Assembly (NCBI RefSeq): GCF_019456655.1
Contig: NZ_CP080332.1
Location: forward strand, 3,224,001-3,288,000
Reading direction: 5' to 3'
From: Mycolicibacterium diernhoferi
GTDB taxonomy: Bacteria; Actinomycetota; Actinomycetes; Mycobacteriales; Mycobacteriaceae
DNA length: 64,000 bases
Positions 34,585-42,599 of this stretch are shown piece by piece; within the stretch, counting starts at the first letter, position 1, and the number at the start of each line of letters is the position of its first letter. Made by a program: the position numbers and the translations under genes. Below the pieces are notes generated by a model. That model was not told where the DNA came from, made no database searches, and saw only the letters and a program-made list of their open reading frames with translations.

Positions 34585-36041
34585 ACCGGCTCCTTCACGG
34601 TCTCGGCCGCCGGTTCGGCGTCGCCGTCCGGAGTCGCCCGCCCGACCTTTCGAACCTTCACGATCACCACGCCCAGGGCGAGGATCGCGCCCATCGCAAC
34701 GAAGAAGGCCCAGTTGATGAACCACGATTCGGACACCGTGCGCGGCCAGACGATGTTGACGAAGGCGAATCCCGCCCACAGCGTCGCCAGCGTGGTCACC
34801 GGGGTGCTCCACCGGCCCAGGCTCCACGGTCCGGGTTCCCATTTGCCGCGCAACCGGGCGACCAGGCCGGTCACCAGGGGAAACAGGAAGGCCAGGTAGT
34901 AGCCGCCGGCCGTGAAGGTGACCAGCACCGAATACACGTCGGTGGCCGAGATCAGGTAGACCACAGCACCGATCACGGTGGTGACCAGAATTGCGCTCAT
35001 CGGCTGCGCTTCGGCCTTGGACAGTTTGGCCAGCACCCGGGAACCCGGGAGGACCTTGTCGCGGGCGAAGGCCCAGATAACCCGGGACGCCGAGGCCTGC
35101 AGCGCCAGGAAGCTGGCCAGGAAGCCGATGACGAATGTCAGCAGGATCGGTTTGACGGCGGATTCACCGAGCGCGGCGCCGAGCACGTAGGTCACCGGGT
35201 CGCTGACCTCGCCGGAGGCGATCTTGTCGAAGTCCGGCACCGCCAACGTGACCGCCAATGAGGCGTACGCGATGACGATCGCGATGAACGACACCGAGAA
35301 CAACATCGCCTTGGGGACGTTGCGCTGCGGTTCCTGGACTTCTTCGGCGATCGCACCGGCACTTTCGAAGCCCAGGATCGACCAGCTGGTGAAGGCCAGC
35401 GCAGCCAGGAACGGGCCGGAGATGTACGCCCAGGTCCAGCCGCTGCCGAAGTCGACGCCTTGCAGGATGACGTCCAGACCGTGATGGCGATGGAAGATCA
35501 GCAGGTAGGTGCTCAGGCCGACCGAAGCGATGATCTCGGCGACGATGCTGCCGACCATCAGGGTCTTCAGAAAGATCCGGCCCAGGATGTTCGCGCCGGT
35601 GCCGGCGAGCAGGATCAGCAGCGCGATGATGCTCTGCTGCACCGCGGTTGGGCCGTGGATGCCGACCAGCTCGGCCAGGAAGCCGGCGCCCCCGTAGGCC
35701 ACGGTGGCCATGATGATGACCAGCGCCCACATGTAGACCCAGCCGGCGAACCAGCCGGCCACCTCACCGGCCAGCCGTTTGGTCCACTGGTAGATGGATC
35801 CTTCGAAGGGCCAGCGGGAGACCAGTTCAGCGAAGGCGAGCGCGATGATGAACTGGCCGGTGCCGACGATGACGAAGGTCCACCAGAAGCCGGGGCCGGC
35901 GGTGGACAGCGACAGCCCGTAGATGCCGTACATCGCCACGATCGGCGATATGAACGCGAAGGCGAACGCGAACGCCGACCACAGCGAAAACTCCCGCTTC
36001 AATTCCGCTGGCGCGGAGGTTGTTTGACCGCTCGATGTCAC
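34581..36041 (-). CDS. APC superfamily amino acid/amine permease
   Basis: 486 residues from GTG 36041 (AAAGGGTGA upstream) with about twelve membrane segments. The start SLWSAFAFAFAFISPIVAMYGIYG and the GFESAGAIAEEVQEPQRNVPKAML block are typical of the amino acid-polyamine-choline superfamily, in the branch of GABA, choline/ethanolamine or polyamine permeases. It is the first gene of the minus-strand operon and most likely brings in the substrate that the following enzymes degrade. The substrate is probably a cationic or zwitterionic amine, in line with the ureohydrolase. The promoter must lie in the 219 bp before the divergent GGPP synthase gene. Confidence 0.9.
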   Translation of the reverse strand: MTSSGQTTSAPAELKREFSLWSAFAFAFAFISPIVAMYGIYGLSLSTAGPGFWWTFVIVGTGQFIIALAFAELVSRWPFEGSIYQWTKRLAGEVAGWFAGWVYMWALVIIMATVAYGGAGFLAELVGIHGPTAVQQSIIALLILLAGTGANILGRIFLKTLMVGSIVAEIIASVGLSTYLLIFHRHHGLDVILQGVDFGSGWTWAYISGPFLAALAFTSWSILGFESAGAIAEEVQEPQRNVPKAMLFSVSFIAIVIAYASLAVTLAVPDFDKIASGEVSDPVTYVLGAALGESAVKPILLTFVIGFLASFLALQASASRVIWAFARDKVLPGSRVLAKLSKAEAQPMSAILVTTVIGAVVYLISATDVYSVLVTFTAGGYYLAFLFPLVTGLVARLRGKWEPGPWSLGRWSTPVTTLATLWAGFAFVNIVWPRTVSESWFINWAFFVAMGAILALGVVIVKVRKVGRATPDGDAEPAAETVKEPV

Positions 36042-36260
36042 TGAGTCACCCTTTCGCAAGCTCTCGGATACCGGAAGTATGGGCACGGATGTTCCGGTGC
36101 GGCAGCACGATCCCGCGATCTCGGGTGGCGCGCACAGTTGACGGATGCGGCACTGTAGGGCCGTACAACGTCGCCGCGCCGAACCGGCACGGCGTAGCTG
36201 CCGCCCATAGACTCGCGGCGCTCACAGCCACACCGGACAGCCACGAATAGATGAGGTGTC

Positions 36261-37364
36261 GTGACCGACAACCCTGAGATCGCCGACTTCCTGCACGCCG
36301 TGGAACGGCGCCTGCACACGTGTGTCACCGGTGCAGTTGCTGAGCAGTTGCAGCTGATCGACCCCGAACTCAGCAGCTTCGCCCAGGTGAGTCTGTCCGC
36401 GGTGACCGGGGGTGGCAAGCGGCTGCGGCCCCGGTTCGCCTTCTGCGCGTGGCGGCTCGGCACCCCCGATCCGCAGCGCACCGATGCGATCGTGGCGCTG
36501 GCCGCGTCACTGGAACTGCTGCACGCGGCGATCCTGGTGCACGACGACATCATCGATCACTCCGACCTGCGCCGCGGCCGGCCGTCGGCGCGCGCCGCAC
36601 TCGCCGGCCAGCACCGGGAGCGGAACTGGTGGGGTGCCGCCCAGGAGTTCGGTGACGGCGCGGCTCTGCTGGTGGGTGACCTGCTGTGGTCGGCGGCGCA
36701 CGACGAGTTCGACGACATGACCTCCGCGCTGCCGCCTCAGCTCCGCAGGCAGGTCGCCGGGTGTTTCCGGTCCATGCGGGTGGAAGTGCTCTCCGGCCAG
36801 TTGCTGGAGCTGCGTGCGCAGGCCGCGCGCGACTACCGGCCCGACACCGCAGAGCAGATCCAGCGTTACAAGACGGGCTCCTACACCGTGGTGCGCCCGG
36901 TCGAACTGGGCTCGATCCTCGCCGGCTCCGCCACGCCCGCGGTCACGGACCCGCTGCGTAGCTACGCGGTGGCCGTCGGCCAGGCCTTCCAGCTGCGCGA
37001 CGACCTCGCCGACCTGTTCAGCCCGACCGAATCCACCGGGAAGCGGCCCGGCGACGACATCCGCAGCGGGAAGCCGACCGAGTTGCTGGGCGCCACCCTC
37101 ACGATGGCCACCGCCGCCGACGCTCAAAGCTTGACGCCGATCGTCGGCGATGCCGCGGCCGACGACGACCGGATCGCCGATGCCCAGCGGATCGCGCTGA
37201 GGTCCGGTGCGGTCGACCGCACCCGCAGCCGCATCGGCGGCCTCGTCGCCACCGCGGAGCAGGCGCTGTCCCGGCTGCCGGCGACGGTGGATCCCGGCGG
37301 GCGGGTGGAGCTCACGCGCCTGCTCACCGAGTGCACCGACCTGTCCTTCCTGCCCGCCGGGTGA
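36261..37364 (+). CDS. Polyprenyl diphosphate synthase (GGPP synthase type)
   Basis: 367 residues. The first Asp-rich motif is HDDIIDHSDLRRGRP (D95, D96, D99), the second is QLRDDLADLF near 246-255, and GGGKRLRP is at 50-57. These bind magnesium and the allylic diphosphate. The DDxxD form with a bulky residue pattern before it fits geranylgeranyl or longer-chain trans-prenyl synthases; chain length cannot be fixed by eye. GTG 36261 follows GATGAGGTG. A HAD phosphatase gene follows 31 bp later on the same strand, so it may act on the prenyl product, but no terpene cyclase gene is present. Confidence 0.9.
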   Translation: MTDNPEIADFLHAVERRLHTCVTGAVAEQLQLIDPELSSFAQVSLSAVTGGGKRLRPRFAFCAWRLGTPDPQRTDAIVALAASLELLHAAILVHDDIIDHSDLRRGRPSARAALAGQHRERNWWGAAQEFGDGAALLVGDLLWSAAHDEFDDMTSALPPQLRRQVAGCFRSMRVEVLSGQLLELRAQAARDYRPDTAEQIQRYKTGSYTVVRPVELGSILAGSATPAVTDPLRSYAVAVGQAFQLRDDLADLFSPTESTGKRPGDDIRSGKPTELLGATLTMATAADAQSLTPIVGDAAADDDRIADAQRIALRSGAVDRTRSRIGGLVATAEQALSRLPATVDPGGRVELTRLLTECTDLSFLPAG

Positions 37365-37395
37365 CCACCGCGCGCGGGAACCGCACAATGGAGGA

Positions 37396-38145
37396 GTGAC
37401 CGACCCGCTAGTGGCCATTGCCGCGAGTCCGCCGGGGCCCCAGATCGGAGCCTTCTTCGATCTCGACGGGACCCTGGTGCGCGGGTTCACCGCCACGGTG
37501 CATGCCGGCCATCGGATCCGAAACCGCCAATCCGGATTCGGCGAACTGTCCGGGATCCTGGAGGCCTCGGTCCGCTACAAGCTCGGGCGGATGGAGTTCG
37601 CCCGGCTGTTGCAGCGCGCTGCGGGCTACCTGGCCGGCGATGCACTGGCCGACCTGGAGGCGCTCGGTGAGGACCTGTTCAACGCGCGCATCATCGGGCG
37701 GTTGTTCCCGGTGATGACGGAGGTGGTGGCCGCCCATCAGCAGCGCGGTCACACGGTGGTGATGAGTTCCTCGGCGCTGACGATGCACGCCGGCCCGGTC
37801 GCGCGGCACTTGGGGATCGAGCACGTGCTGTGCAACCACTTCGAGGTCGACGACGCCGGCAAGCTGACCGGCAGGATCGTCCGGCCGATCATTTGGGGCG
37901 GCCAGAAAGCAAGAGCGGTAATGGAATTCAGCTCCGAACGCGATATCGATCTGGCCGGGAGCTTCTGCTATGCCGACGGCACCGAGGACCTGCCGGTACT
38001 CAACGCCGTCGGGCATCCGAATGCGGTGAACCCGCGGCCCGGCCTGGCCACCGCCGCGGCCCGCAACGGCTGGCCGATCCTGCGGGTCAGTCCCGAGGCC
38101 GACCGGCGGTGGTGGTCCCGCGACCAGCGCTCCGGGACTCGATGA
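37396..38145 (+). CDS. HAD-IB family phosphatase
   Basis: 249 residues from GTG 37396. Motif I is GAFFDLDGTLVRGFTA (nucleophile Asp), motif II is VVMSSSALTMHAGP, and motif IV is CYADGTEDLPVLNAVGHP with the metal Asp. The helical cap between fits subclass IB (SerB-like). These enzymes remove phosphate from serine phosphate, lysophospholipids or prenyl phosphates; mycobacterial members of this length are often of unknown role. It lies 31 bp after the prenyl synthase gene. Its 3' end overlaps the convergent ferredoxin gene by 59 bp, which may mean one C-terminus is really shorter. Confidence 0.85.
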   Translation: MTDPLVAIAASPPGPQIGAFFDLDGTLVRGFTATVHAGHRIRNRQSGFGELSGILEASVRYKLGRMEFARLLQRAAGYLAGDALADLEALGEDLFNARIIGRLFPVMTEVVAAHQQRGHTVVMSSSALTMHAGPVARHLGIEHVLCNHFEVDDAGKLTGRIVRPIIWGGQKARAVMEFSSERDIDLAGSFCYADGTEDLPVLNAVGHPNAVNPRPGLATAAARNGWPILRVSPEADRRWWSRDQRSGTR

Positions 38146-38287
38146 TCGCCCGCACCGTGCGCCGGCACCGCCCACAGTCGGCGCCGGCACCGCAGGCGAT
38201 CGCCACCTGTTTGGTCGTGCAGGCGCCGCAGTCCACTGCCTCGATCACCTCGTGACTGGTGATGCCGTTGCACAGGCAGACGAACAT
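38087..38287 (-). CDS. bfd: BFD-like [2Fe-2S] ferredoxin
   Basis: 66 residues. Cluster cysteines are C4 and C6 (MFVCLCNG), C38 and C41 (GADCGRC), the Bfd fingerprint. Bacterioferritin-associated ferredoxins reduce iron stored in bacterioferritin so that it is released. The start ATG 38287 shares a base with the stop of the upstream 206-residue protein gene (TGATG), so the two are co-translated. The last 15 residues (SRSAGRGTTTAGRPRD) are extra compared with the family and overlap the HAD gene. No bacterioferritin gene is nearby. Confidence 0.88.
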   Translation of the reverse strand: MFVCLCNGITSHEVIEAVDCGACTTKQVAIACGAGADCGRCRRTVRAIIESRSAGRGTTTAGRPRD

Positions 38288-38907
38288 CAGCCCTCGATGC
38301 GCATCATCTGCTGGAACTGACCGATGAACACCGGCGGATAGGCGCCCACTCCCGCCTCGGCCAACCACTCGGCCGCGTCGTCGGAGTCGTGCAACCAGCG
38401 ACGGGCGCTGGATTCGTCGTTGATCTGCTGCAGGATCAGTACCTCGTGTGCGTCGTCGAGCGCACGGAAACTCCAGAACCGCTGCACTCCCGAGGCACGG
38501 AAGGCGTCTCGGGCGGCATGCACGTGCGCGCTGAGCGCGCCCAGATCGGCGACCGGGGTCACCATCGACACCATCACCGGCGGGGCCGGATGCTCGTCGT
38601 GGTCGAAGTCGATGCGCTCGAACAGTTCGCCGGCGAACACCGCGGGCAGGTCCTGGACACCGACGGCGTCGAACCAGTCGAAGAACACCCGGGATCGCAG
38701 CAGATCCAGGACGGGTTCGCGGGAATGGATGCCGAGGATGACCAGTACCCGCTCGGGATCGGTCGTCGAGGTGTAGACCAGTACATGGTGCACACCCATG
38801 CCGGCCAGCGCCGACCGCCGGCGCTGCAACAACGGCCAGACCGCGCTCGGGTCCGGCACCCGGTAGTCCGAAACCAGCACCAACGAGTTCGCCAGCCAGT
38901 CCTTCAT
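38287..38907 (-). CDS. Protein with two tandem ferredoxin-like (ABM-type) repeats
   Basis: 206 residues without a signal peptide. The two halves (about 21-100 and 122-206) look like copies of the same fold. Each runs helix, a GV.....-type turn, a strand such as ERVLVILGIHS or HEVLILQQIND, a helix ending W, then an AVGVQDLPAVF or EAGVGAYPPVF block and FERIDF or MMRIEG. The pattern resembles antibiotic-biosynthesis-monooxygenase-like or dimeric alpha-beta barrel domains, which bind heme or small aromatics. No function is known to me. Its stop overlaps the Bfd start, so a link to iron or heme handling is possible. Confidence 0.75.
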   Translation of the reverse strand: MKDWLANSLVLVSDYRVPDPSAVWPLLQRRRSALAGMGVHHVLVYTSTTDPERVLVILGIHSREPVLDLLRSRVFFDWFDAVGVQDLPAVFAGELFERIDFDHDEHPAPPVMVSMVTPVADLGALSAHVHAARDAFRASGVQRFWSFRALDDAHEVLILQQINDESSARRWLHDSDDAAEWLAEAGVGAYPPVFIGQFQQMMRIEG

Positions 38908-39051
38908 ATCGTCGGCACTCCCCGATCGCGAATAGGGCCGCTGTTAATACAACTTCCGAAAAACGGTAATGGCATTCTCGCACGCTGTCGAGGTCCGCGC
39001 GGCCGAATAAGCCAGCCGTCCTTGCCAGAATCGGCGGTCGGGATACTAAAC

Positions 39052-39065
39052 TAGAACACGTTTCA
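39052..39065. promoter_or_regulatory. KstR-like operator
   Basis: TAGAACACGTTTCA fits TnnAACnnGTTnnA exactly, extended to CTAG...CAG. It lies 36 bp before the start of the nitronate monooxygenase-like gene, a normal place for a repressor site. Confidence 0.68.
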
Positions 39066-39101
39066 GTCGCGCGACTCGCGATCGCCCAATCTAGGAGCAG
39101 T

Positions 39102-40235
39102 ATGCATACCGCCCTCTGTGACCAGCTCGGCATCGATTTGCCGATCTTCGCCTTCACCCACTGCCGCGACGTGGTCGTCGCGGTCAGCAAGGCCGGCGGA
39201 TTCGGCGTGCTCGGCGCGGTCGGATTCACCCCCGAGCAGCTCGAGATCGAGCTCAACTGGATCGACGAGCACATCGGCGACCATCCCTACGGCGTGGACA
39301 TCGTCATCCCGAACAAGTACGAGGGCATGGACGCGACGGACCTGGATCCCGAGGTCCTCAAGAAGACGCTCAACGACCTTGTGCCCCAGGAACACATCGA
39401 CTTCGCCAAGAAGGTGCTGGCCGATCACGGTGTGCCGGTCGACCACAGCGACGACGACGCCCTGCAGCTGCTGGGCTGGACCGAGGCGACCGCCACCCCG
39501 CAGGTGGAAGTGGCCCTGCAGCACCCCAAGTGCACGCTGATCGCCAACGCGCTGGGTACGCCGCCGGCCGACATGATCAAGCACATCCACGATGAGGGCC
39601 GCAAGGTCGCCGCACTGTGCGGATCGCCGTCGCAGGCCCGCAAGCACGCCGACGCCGGCGTGGACATCATCATCGCCCAGGGCGGCGAGGCCGGTGGGCA
39701 CAGCGGCGAGGTCGGCTCGATCGTGCTGTGGCCGCAGGTCGTCAAGGAGGTCGCGCCGGTGCCGGTACTGGCCGCCGGCGGGATCGGCAGCGGCCAGCAG
39801 ATCGCCGCCGCGCTGGCGCTGGGCGCGCAGGGCGCCTGGACCGGCTCGCAGTGGGTGATGGTCGAGGAGTCCGAGAACACCCCGGTGCAGCACGAGGCCT
39901 ATGTGAAGGCATCCAGCCGCGACACCGTGCGCAGCCGCTCCTTCACCGGTAAGCCGGCCCGGATGCTGCGCAACGACTGGACCGAGGCCTGGGAGAACCC
40001 GGAGAATCCGAAGCCGCTCGGCATGCCGCTGCAGTACATGGTGTCGGGTATGGCCGTCGCCGCGACGCACAAGTACCCCAACGAGTCCGTCGACGTGGCG
40101 TTCAACCCGATCGGTCAGGTGGTCGGCCAGTTCACCAAGGTCGAGAAGACCTCCACCGTCATCGAGCGGTGGGTGCAGGAGTACCTGGAGGCGACCAATA
40201 CGCTCAACGACCTCAACGAGGCGGCGTCGGTTTAG
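39102..40235 (+). CDS. Nitronate monooxygenase family (2-nitropropane dioxygenase-like) protein
   Basis: 377 residues, FMN-binding TIM barrel. Visible blocks are LPIFAFTHCRDVVVAVSKAGGFGVLG at the start (read in parts), IIAQGGEAGGHSGEVGSIVL with the conserved GGHSG, and VLAAGGIGSGQQIAAALALGAQG for FMN phosphate binding. Family members oxidise alkyl nitronates or act as enoyl-CoA reductases; the M. tuberculosis relatives Rv1533 and Rv3553 (ipdC, sterol ring C/D degradation) come to mind. The KstR-like box upstream suggests a role in sterol catabolism here. A strong hairpin terminator follows. Confidence 0.88.
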   Translation: MHTALCDQLGIDLPIFAFTHCRDVVVAVSKAGGFGVLGAVGFTPEQLEIELNWIDEHIGDHPYGVDIVIPNKYEGMDATDLDPEVLKKTLNDLVPQEHIDFAKKVLADHGVPVDHSDDDALQLLGWTEATATPQVEVALQHPKCTLIANALGTPPADMIKHIHDEGRKVAALCGSPSQARKHADAGVDIIIAQGGEAGGHSGEVGSIVLWPQVVKEVAPVPVLAAGGIGSGQQIAAALALGAQGAWTGSQWVMVEESENTPVQHEAYVKASSRDTVRSRSFTGKPARMLRNDWTEAWENPENPKPLGMPLQYMVSGMAVAATHKYPNESVDVAFNPIGQVVGQFTKVEKTSTVIERWVQEYLEATNTLNDLNEAASV

Positions 40236-40251
40236 TTTTCCGTTCGAAACG

Positions 40252-40299
40252 CACGAAGTGGCTGCTCCCGGACCTCGGGAGCAGCCACTTCGTGTTTCT
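40252..40299. terminator. Bidirectional hairpin terminator
   Basis: A perfect 19-bp stem (40252-40270 with 40276-40294) and a 5-nt loop, with TTTCTC on the right and GAAAACT-type sequence on the left. It sits between the convergent ends of the nitronate monooxygenase-like gene and the secreted-protein gene and could stop both. Confidence 0.88.
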
Positions 40300-40319
40300 C
40301 AGCGTGCGGCGGGAGCGGC

Positions 40320-40793
40320 TCAGCCGACCGGGGGCGCCGGAAGCGGCACCACCGGAGCCGGAGCCGGGACGGGCGCCGGGACCGTCGGTGAGATCGGCAC
40401 GTTCGGCCCGGGCGCCTGCGCCGGGATCGGGGTGTTCAGGTTGCGCTGTGAGATCCCGAGTAGCAGCGCTTGTTTGCCGCTGAGTTCCTGGTTCTGTACC
40501 GCATGCCACAGGTCGCGCAGATAGCTCACGTTCGGCGACTCGGTACCGGCCATCACGCTGGGATCCATGGTCGCTCCCGGCGGCGGGGCGTCGGGGCTGG
40601 GCAGGTGCGGGACGCCTTCGGGCGCGGCGACGGTCTGGGCGGCGGTCTGGGCGGGCTCGGCGACGGTCTCACCCACCGGAGGCAGCGGTGTCGGCGGAAC
40701 CTCGGGTTCGGCCATCGCGGGCGCCGCGAACATCAGCGCTGTACACCCGCCGGCGACCACCATCAAGGCCTTGGCTGCGATATCGATCCTCAC
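40320..40793 (-). CDS. Secreted Pro-rich protein of unknown function
   Basis: 157 residues from GTG 40793, with AAGGAGCG upstream. The signal peptide (about 1-26) ends AAPAMAEP. Then comes a Pro/Ala stretch, a short conserved-looking helical core VSYLRDLWHAVQNQELSGKQ followed by ALLLGISQRN, and a Pro/Val/Ala tail. There is no cysteine in the mature part. The DLWHAVQ..E.SG..AL core occurs in a family of small mycobacterial exported proteins, from memory, without known role. It ends at the shared terminator and diverges from the CYP125 gene. Confidence 0.72.
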   Translation of the reverse strand: MRIDIAAKALMVVAGGCTALMFAAPAMAEPEVPPTPLPPVGETVAEPAQTAAQTVAAPEGVPHLPSPDAPPPGATMDPSVMAGTESPNVSYLRDLWHAVQNQELSGKQALLLGISQRNLNTPIPAQAPGPNVPISPTVPAPVPAPAPVVPLPAPPVG

Positions 40794-40956
40794 CGACGCT
40801 CCTTCCTCGGATGACTGTTCCTGGGCTCCTGTGAAGTTGTTCCGTCCCGGCGCGCAATTCGTTACAGGTACGAAAGCTTTGCCGACTCGAGGACGCAGAC
40901 TACGCCTCTGGTGTAGCAATGCGGTAGGACAGCATTCCTATCGCGGAGGTTGCGCA

Positions 40957-42213
40957 ATGCCGACACCCGACCTTCCTCCCGGATTCGACTTCACCGATCC
41001 GGACATCTACGCCGAGCGCCTTCCTGTGGACGAATTGGCTCAGATGCGCAAGGTTGCCCCGATCTGGTGGAACGCGCAACCGGAGGGCGTGGGCGGATTC
41101 GATGACGGCGGCTTCTGGGTGGTGACCAAACACAGGGACGTCAAGGAGGTCTCGCGACGCAGTGACGTGTTCTCCAGCCTGGAGAAGACCGCCCTGCCCC
41201 GCTACAAGGACGGCACCGTCGCGGCCCAGATCGACTCCGGCAAGTTCGTGCTGCTGAACATGGATGCCCCGCACCACACCCACCTCCGCAAGATCATCTC
41301 GCGGGCCTTCACCCCGCGGGCCATCGAGCAACTGCGCGCCGACCTCGCCGAGCGGGCCCGCCAGATCGCGGCCGCCGCGGCCGCGTCCGGACGTGGAGAC
41401 TTCGTCGAGCAGGTGTCCTGCGAGTTGCCGCTGCAGGCCATCGCGGGGTTGATGGGTGTGCCCCAGGAGGACCGGATGAAACTGTTCCACTGGTCCAATC
41501 AGATGGTGGGTGACCAGGATCCGGAGTTCGCGACCAACGACGCCATCAGCGCATCGGTGGAACTCATCACCTACGGCATGCAGATGGCCGCCGAACGCAG
41601 CGCCAACCCCGGCGATGATCTGGTCACCAAACTGATGCAGGCCGACGTGGAGGGCCACAAGCTCTCCGATGACGAGTTCGGTTTCTTCGTCATCCTGCTG
41701 GCGGTGGCGGGCAACGAGACCACCCGCAACTCGATCACCCAGGGCATGATGGCGTTCACCGATTTCCCCGATCAGTGGGAGTTGTTCAAGCGCAAGCGCC
41801 CCGGCACCGCCGCCGACGAGATCGTCCGGTGGGCGACACCGGTCACGTCATTTCAGCGCACCGCGCTGGAAGACACCGAACTGGGCGGGGTGCCGATCAA
41901 GAAGGGGCAGCGGGTGGTGATGTTCTACCGCTCGGCCAACTTCGACGAGGAAGTCTTCGACGACCCGTTCCGGTTCGACATCCTGCGTGACCCCAATCCG
42001 CATGTGGGCTTCGGCGGCACCGGGGCGCACTACTGCATCGGCGCCAACCTGGCCCGGATGACGATCGACCTGATGTTCAACGCCATCGCCGACGCCATGC
42101 CCGACCTCACCCCGCTGGCCGCCCCCGAGCGACTGCGCTCCGGCTGGCTCAACGGCATCAAACACTGGCAGGTCGACTATGCGGGGTCGACCAAACAGGC
42201 TGCGGCGCGCTGA
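40957..42213 (+). CDS. cyp125: Cytochrome P450 CYP125 family, steroid C26/C27 monooxygenase
   Basis: 418 residues. The opening PDLPPGFDFTDPDIYAERLP and blocks such as LPLQAIAGLMGVPQEDR, AVAGNETTRNSITQGMMAF and SGWLNGIKHWQVDY are almost those I recall for M. tuberculosis CYP125A1. The heme ligand is Cys360 in FGGTGAHYCIGANLAR; AGNETT is the oxygen-binding helix and EIVRW the K-helix region. CYP125 oxidises the cholesterol side chain at C26/C27 to start its degradation. GGAGGT precedes ATG 40957. No KstR box was found directly upstream. The usual neighbours (fadE28/29, fadA5) are absent, so this may be an extra paralogue. Confidence 0.93.
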   Translation: MPTPDLPPGFDFTDPDIYAERLPVDELAQMRKVAPIWWNAQPEGVGGFDDGGFWVVTKHRDVKEVSRRSDVFSSLEKTALPRYKDGTVAAQIDSGKFVLLNMDAPHHTHLRKIISRAFTPRAIEQLRADLAERARQIAAAAAASGRGDFVEQVSCELPLQAIAGLMGVPQEDRMKLFHWSNQMVGDQDPEFATNDAISASVELITYGMQMAAERSANPGDDLVTKLMQADVEGHKLSDDEFGFFVILLAVAGNETTRNSITQGMMAFTDFPDQWELFKRKRPGTAADEIVRWATPVTSFQRTALEDTELGGVPIKKGQRVVMFYRSANFDEEVFDDPFRFDILRDPNPHVGFGGTGAHYCIGANLARMTIDLMFNAIADAMPDLTPLAAPERLRSGWLNGIKHWQVDYAGSTKQAAAR

Positions 42214-42514
42214 CCCCGGGAGCGTTCCGGTAGTCCAGCAGTGAACGCCAGTAGTCCTCGTCGATCTCCCCGTTGCGGCGCAGCACCATCGCCAGTCCGG
42301 TGGCCATCGCGATACCGAGCAGCCCCAACCACAATCCGGCCAGGGCGATCACCACCCAGAGCACCGTGGTCAGCGTCGGCCACGGTGACAGCACGGCCAA
42401 CGCCGGCGCGAAGAAGAACCCGGTGCCGATGTACCAGGACGAACCCGCGCGGTCGCAACGCAGGACCATGCGAAGCCACCCGGGCACCGGCGCTTTGGCC
42501 TCAGTGTTCGTCAT
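42158..42514 (-). CDS. Small integral membrane protein
   Basis: 118 residues from ATG 42514. There are two clear membrane segments (FFFAPALAVLSPWPTLTTVLW and VVIALAGLWLGLLGIAMATG) and then a charged cytosolic part, RRNGEIDEDYWRSLLDY. The C-terminal 18 codons overlap the CYP125 3' end on the other strand. No family is recognised. It diverges from the XRE regulator, and a perfect palindrome lies between the two starts, so the regulator probably controls it. Confidence 0.65.
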   Translation of the reverse strand: MTNTEAKAPVPGWLRMVLRCDRAGSSWYIGTGFFFAPALAVLSPWPTLTTVLWVVIALAGLWLGLLGIAMATGLAMVLRRNGEIDEDYWRSLLDYRNAPGVSAPQPVWSTPHSRPASV

Positions 42515-42548
42515 GCCTTCACGGTGGGCCGCCGAGGTCAGCGCCGCA

Positions 42549-42565
42549 ATTACCCGGCAGGTAAT
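42549..42565. promoter_or_regulatory. Perfect palindromic operator of XRE regulator
   Basis: ATTACCCGGCAGGTAAT has six-base arms (ATTACC/GGTAAT) around CGGCA. It lies between the divergent small membrane protein gene and the XRE regulator gene. The form resembles TACCTG-type sites of MmyB-like regulators. Confidence 0.7.
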
Positions 42566-42599
42566 GGTGCCGCCGCCGTTCGTGGCCGACACTGGCTGG

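Noticed and set aside
40858..40874. TTCGT-N7-ACGAA inverted repeat upstream of the CYP125 gene as a KstR site
   Set aside because: It does not fit TnnAACnnGTTnnA; it may be another operator or chance, so I did not list it as a feature.
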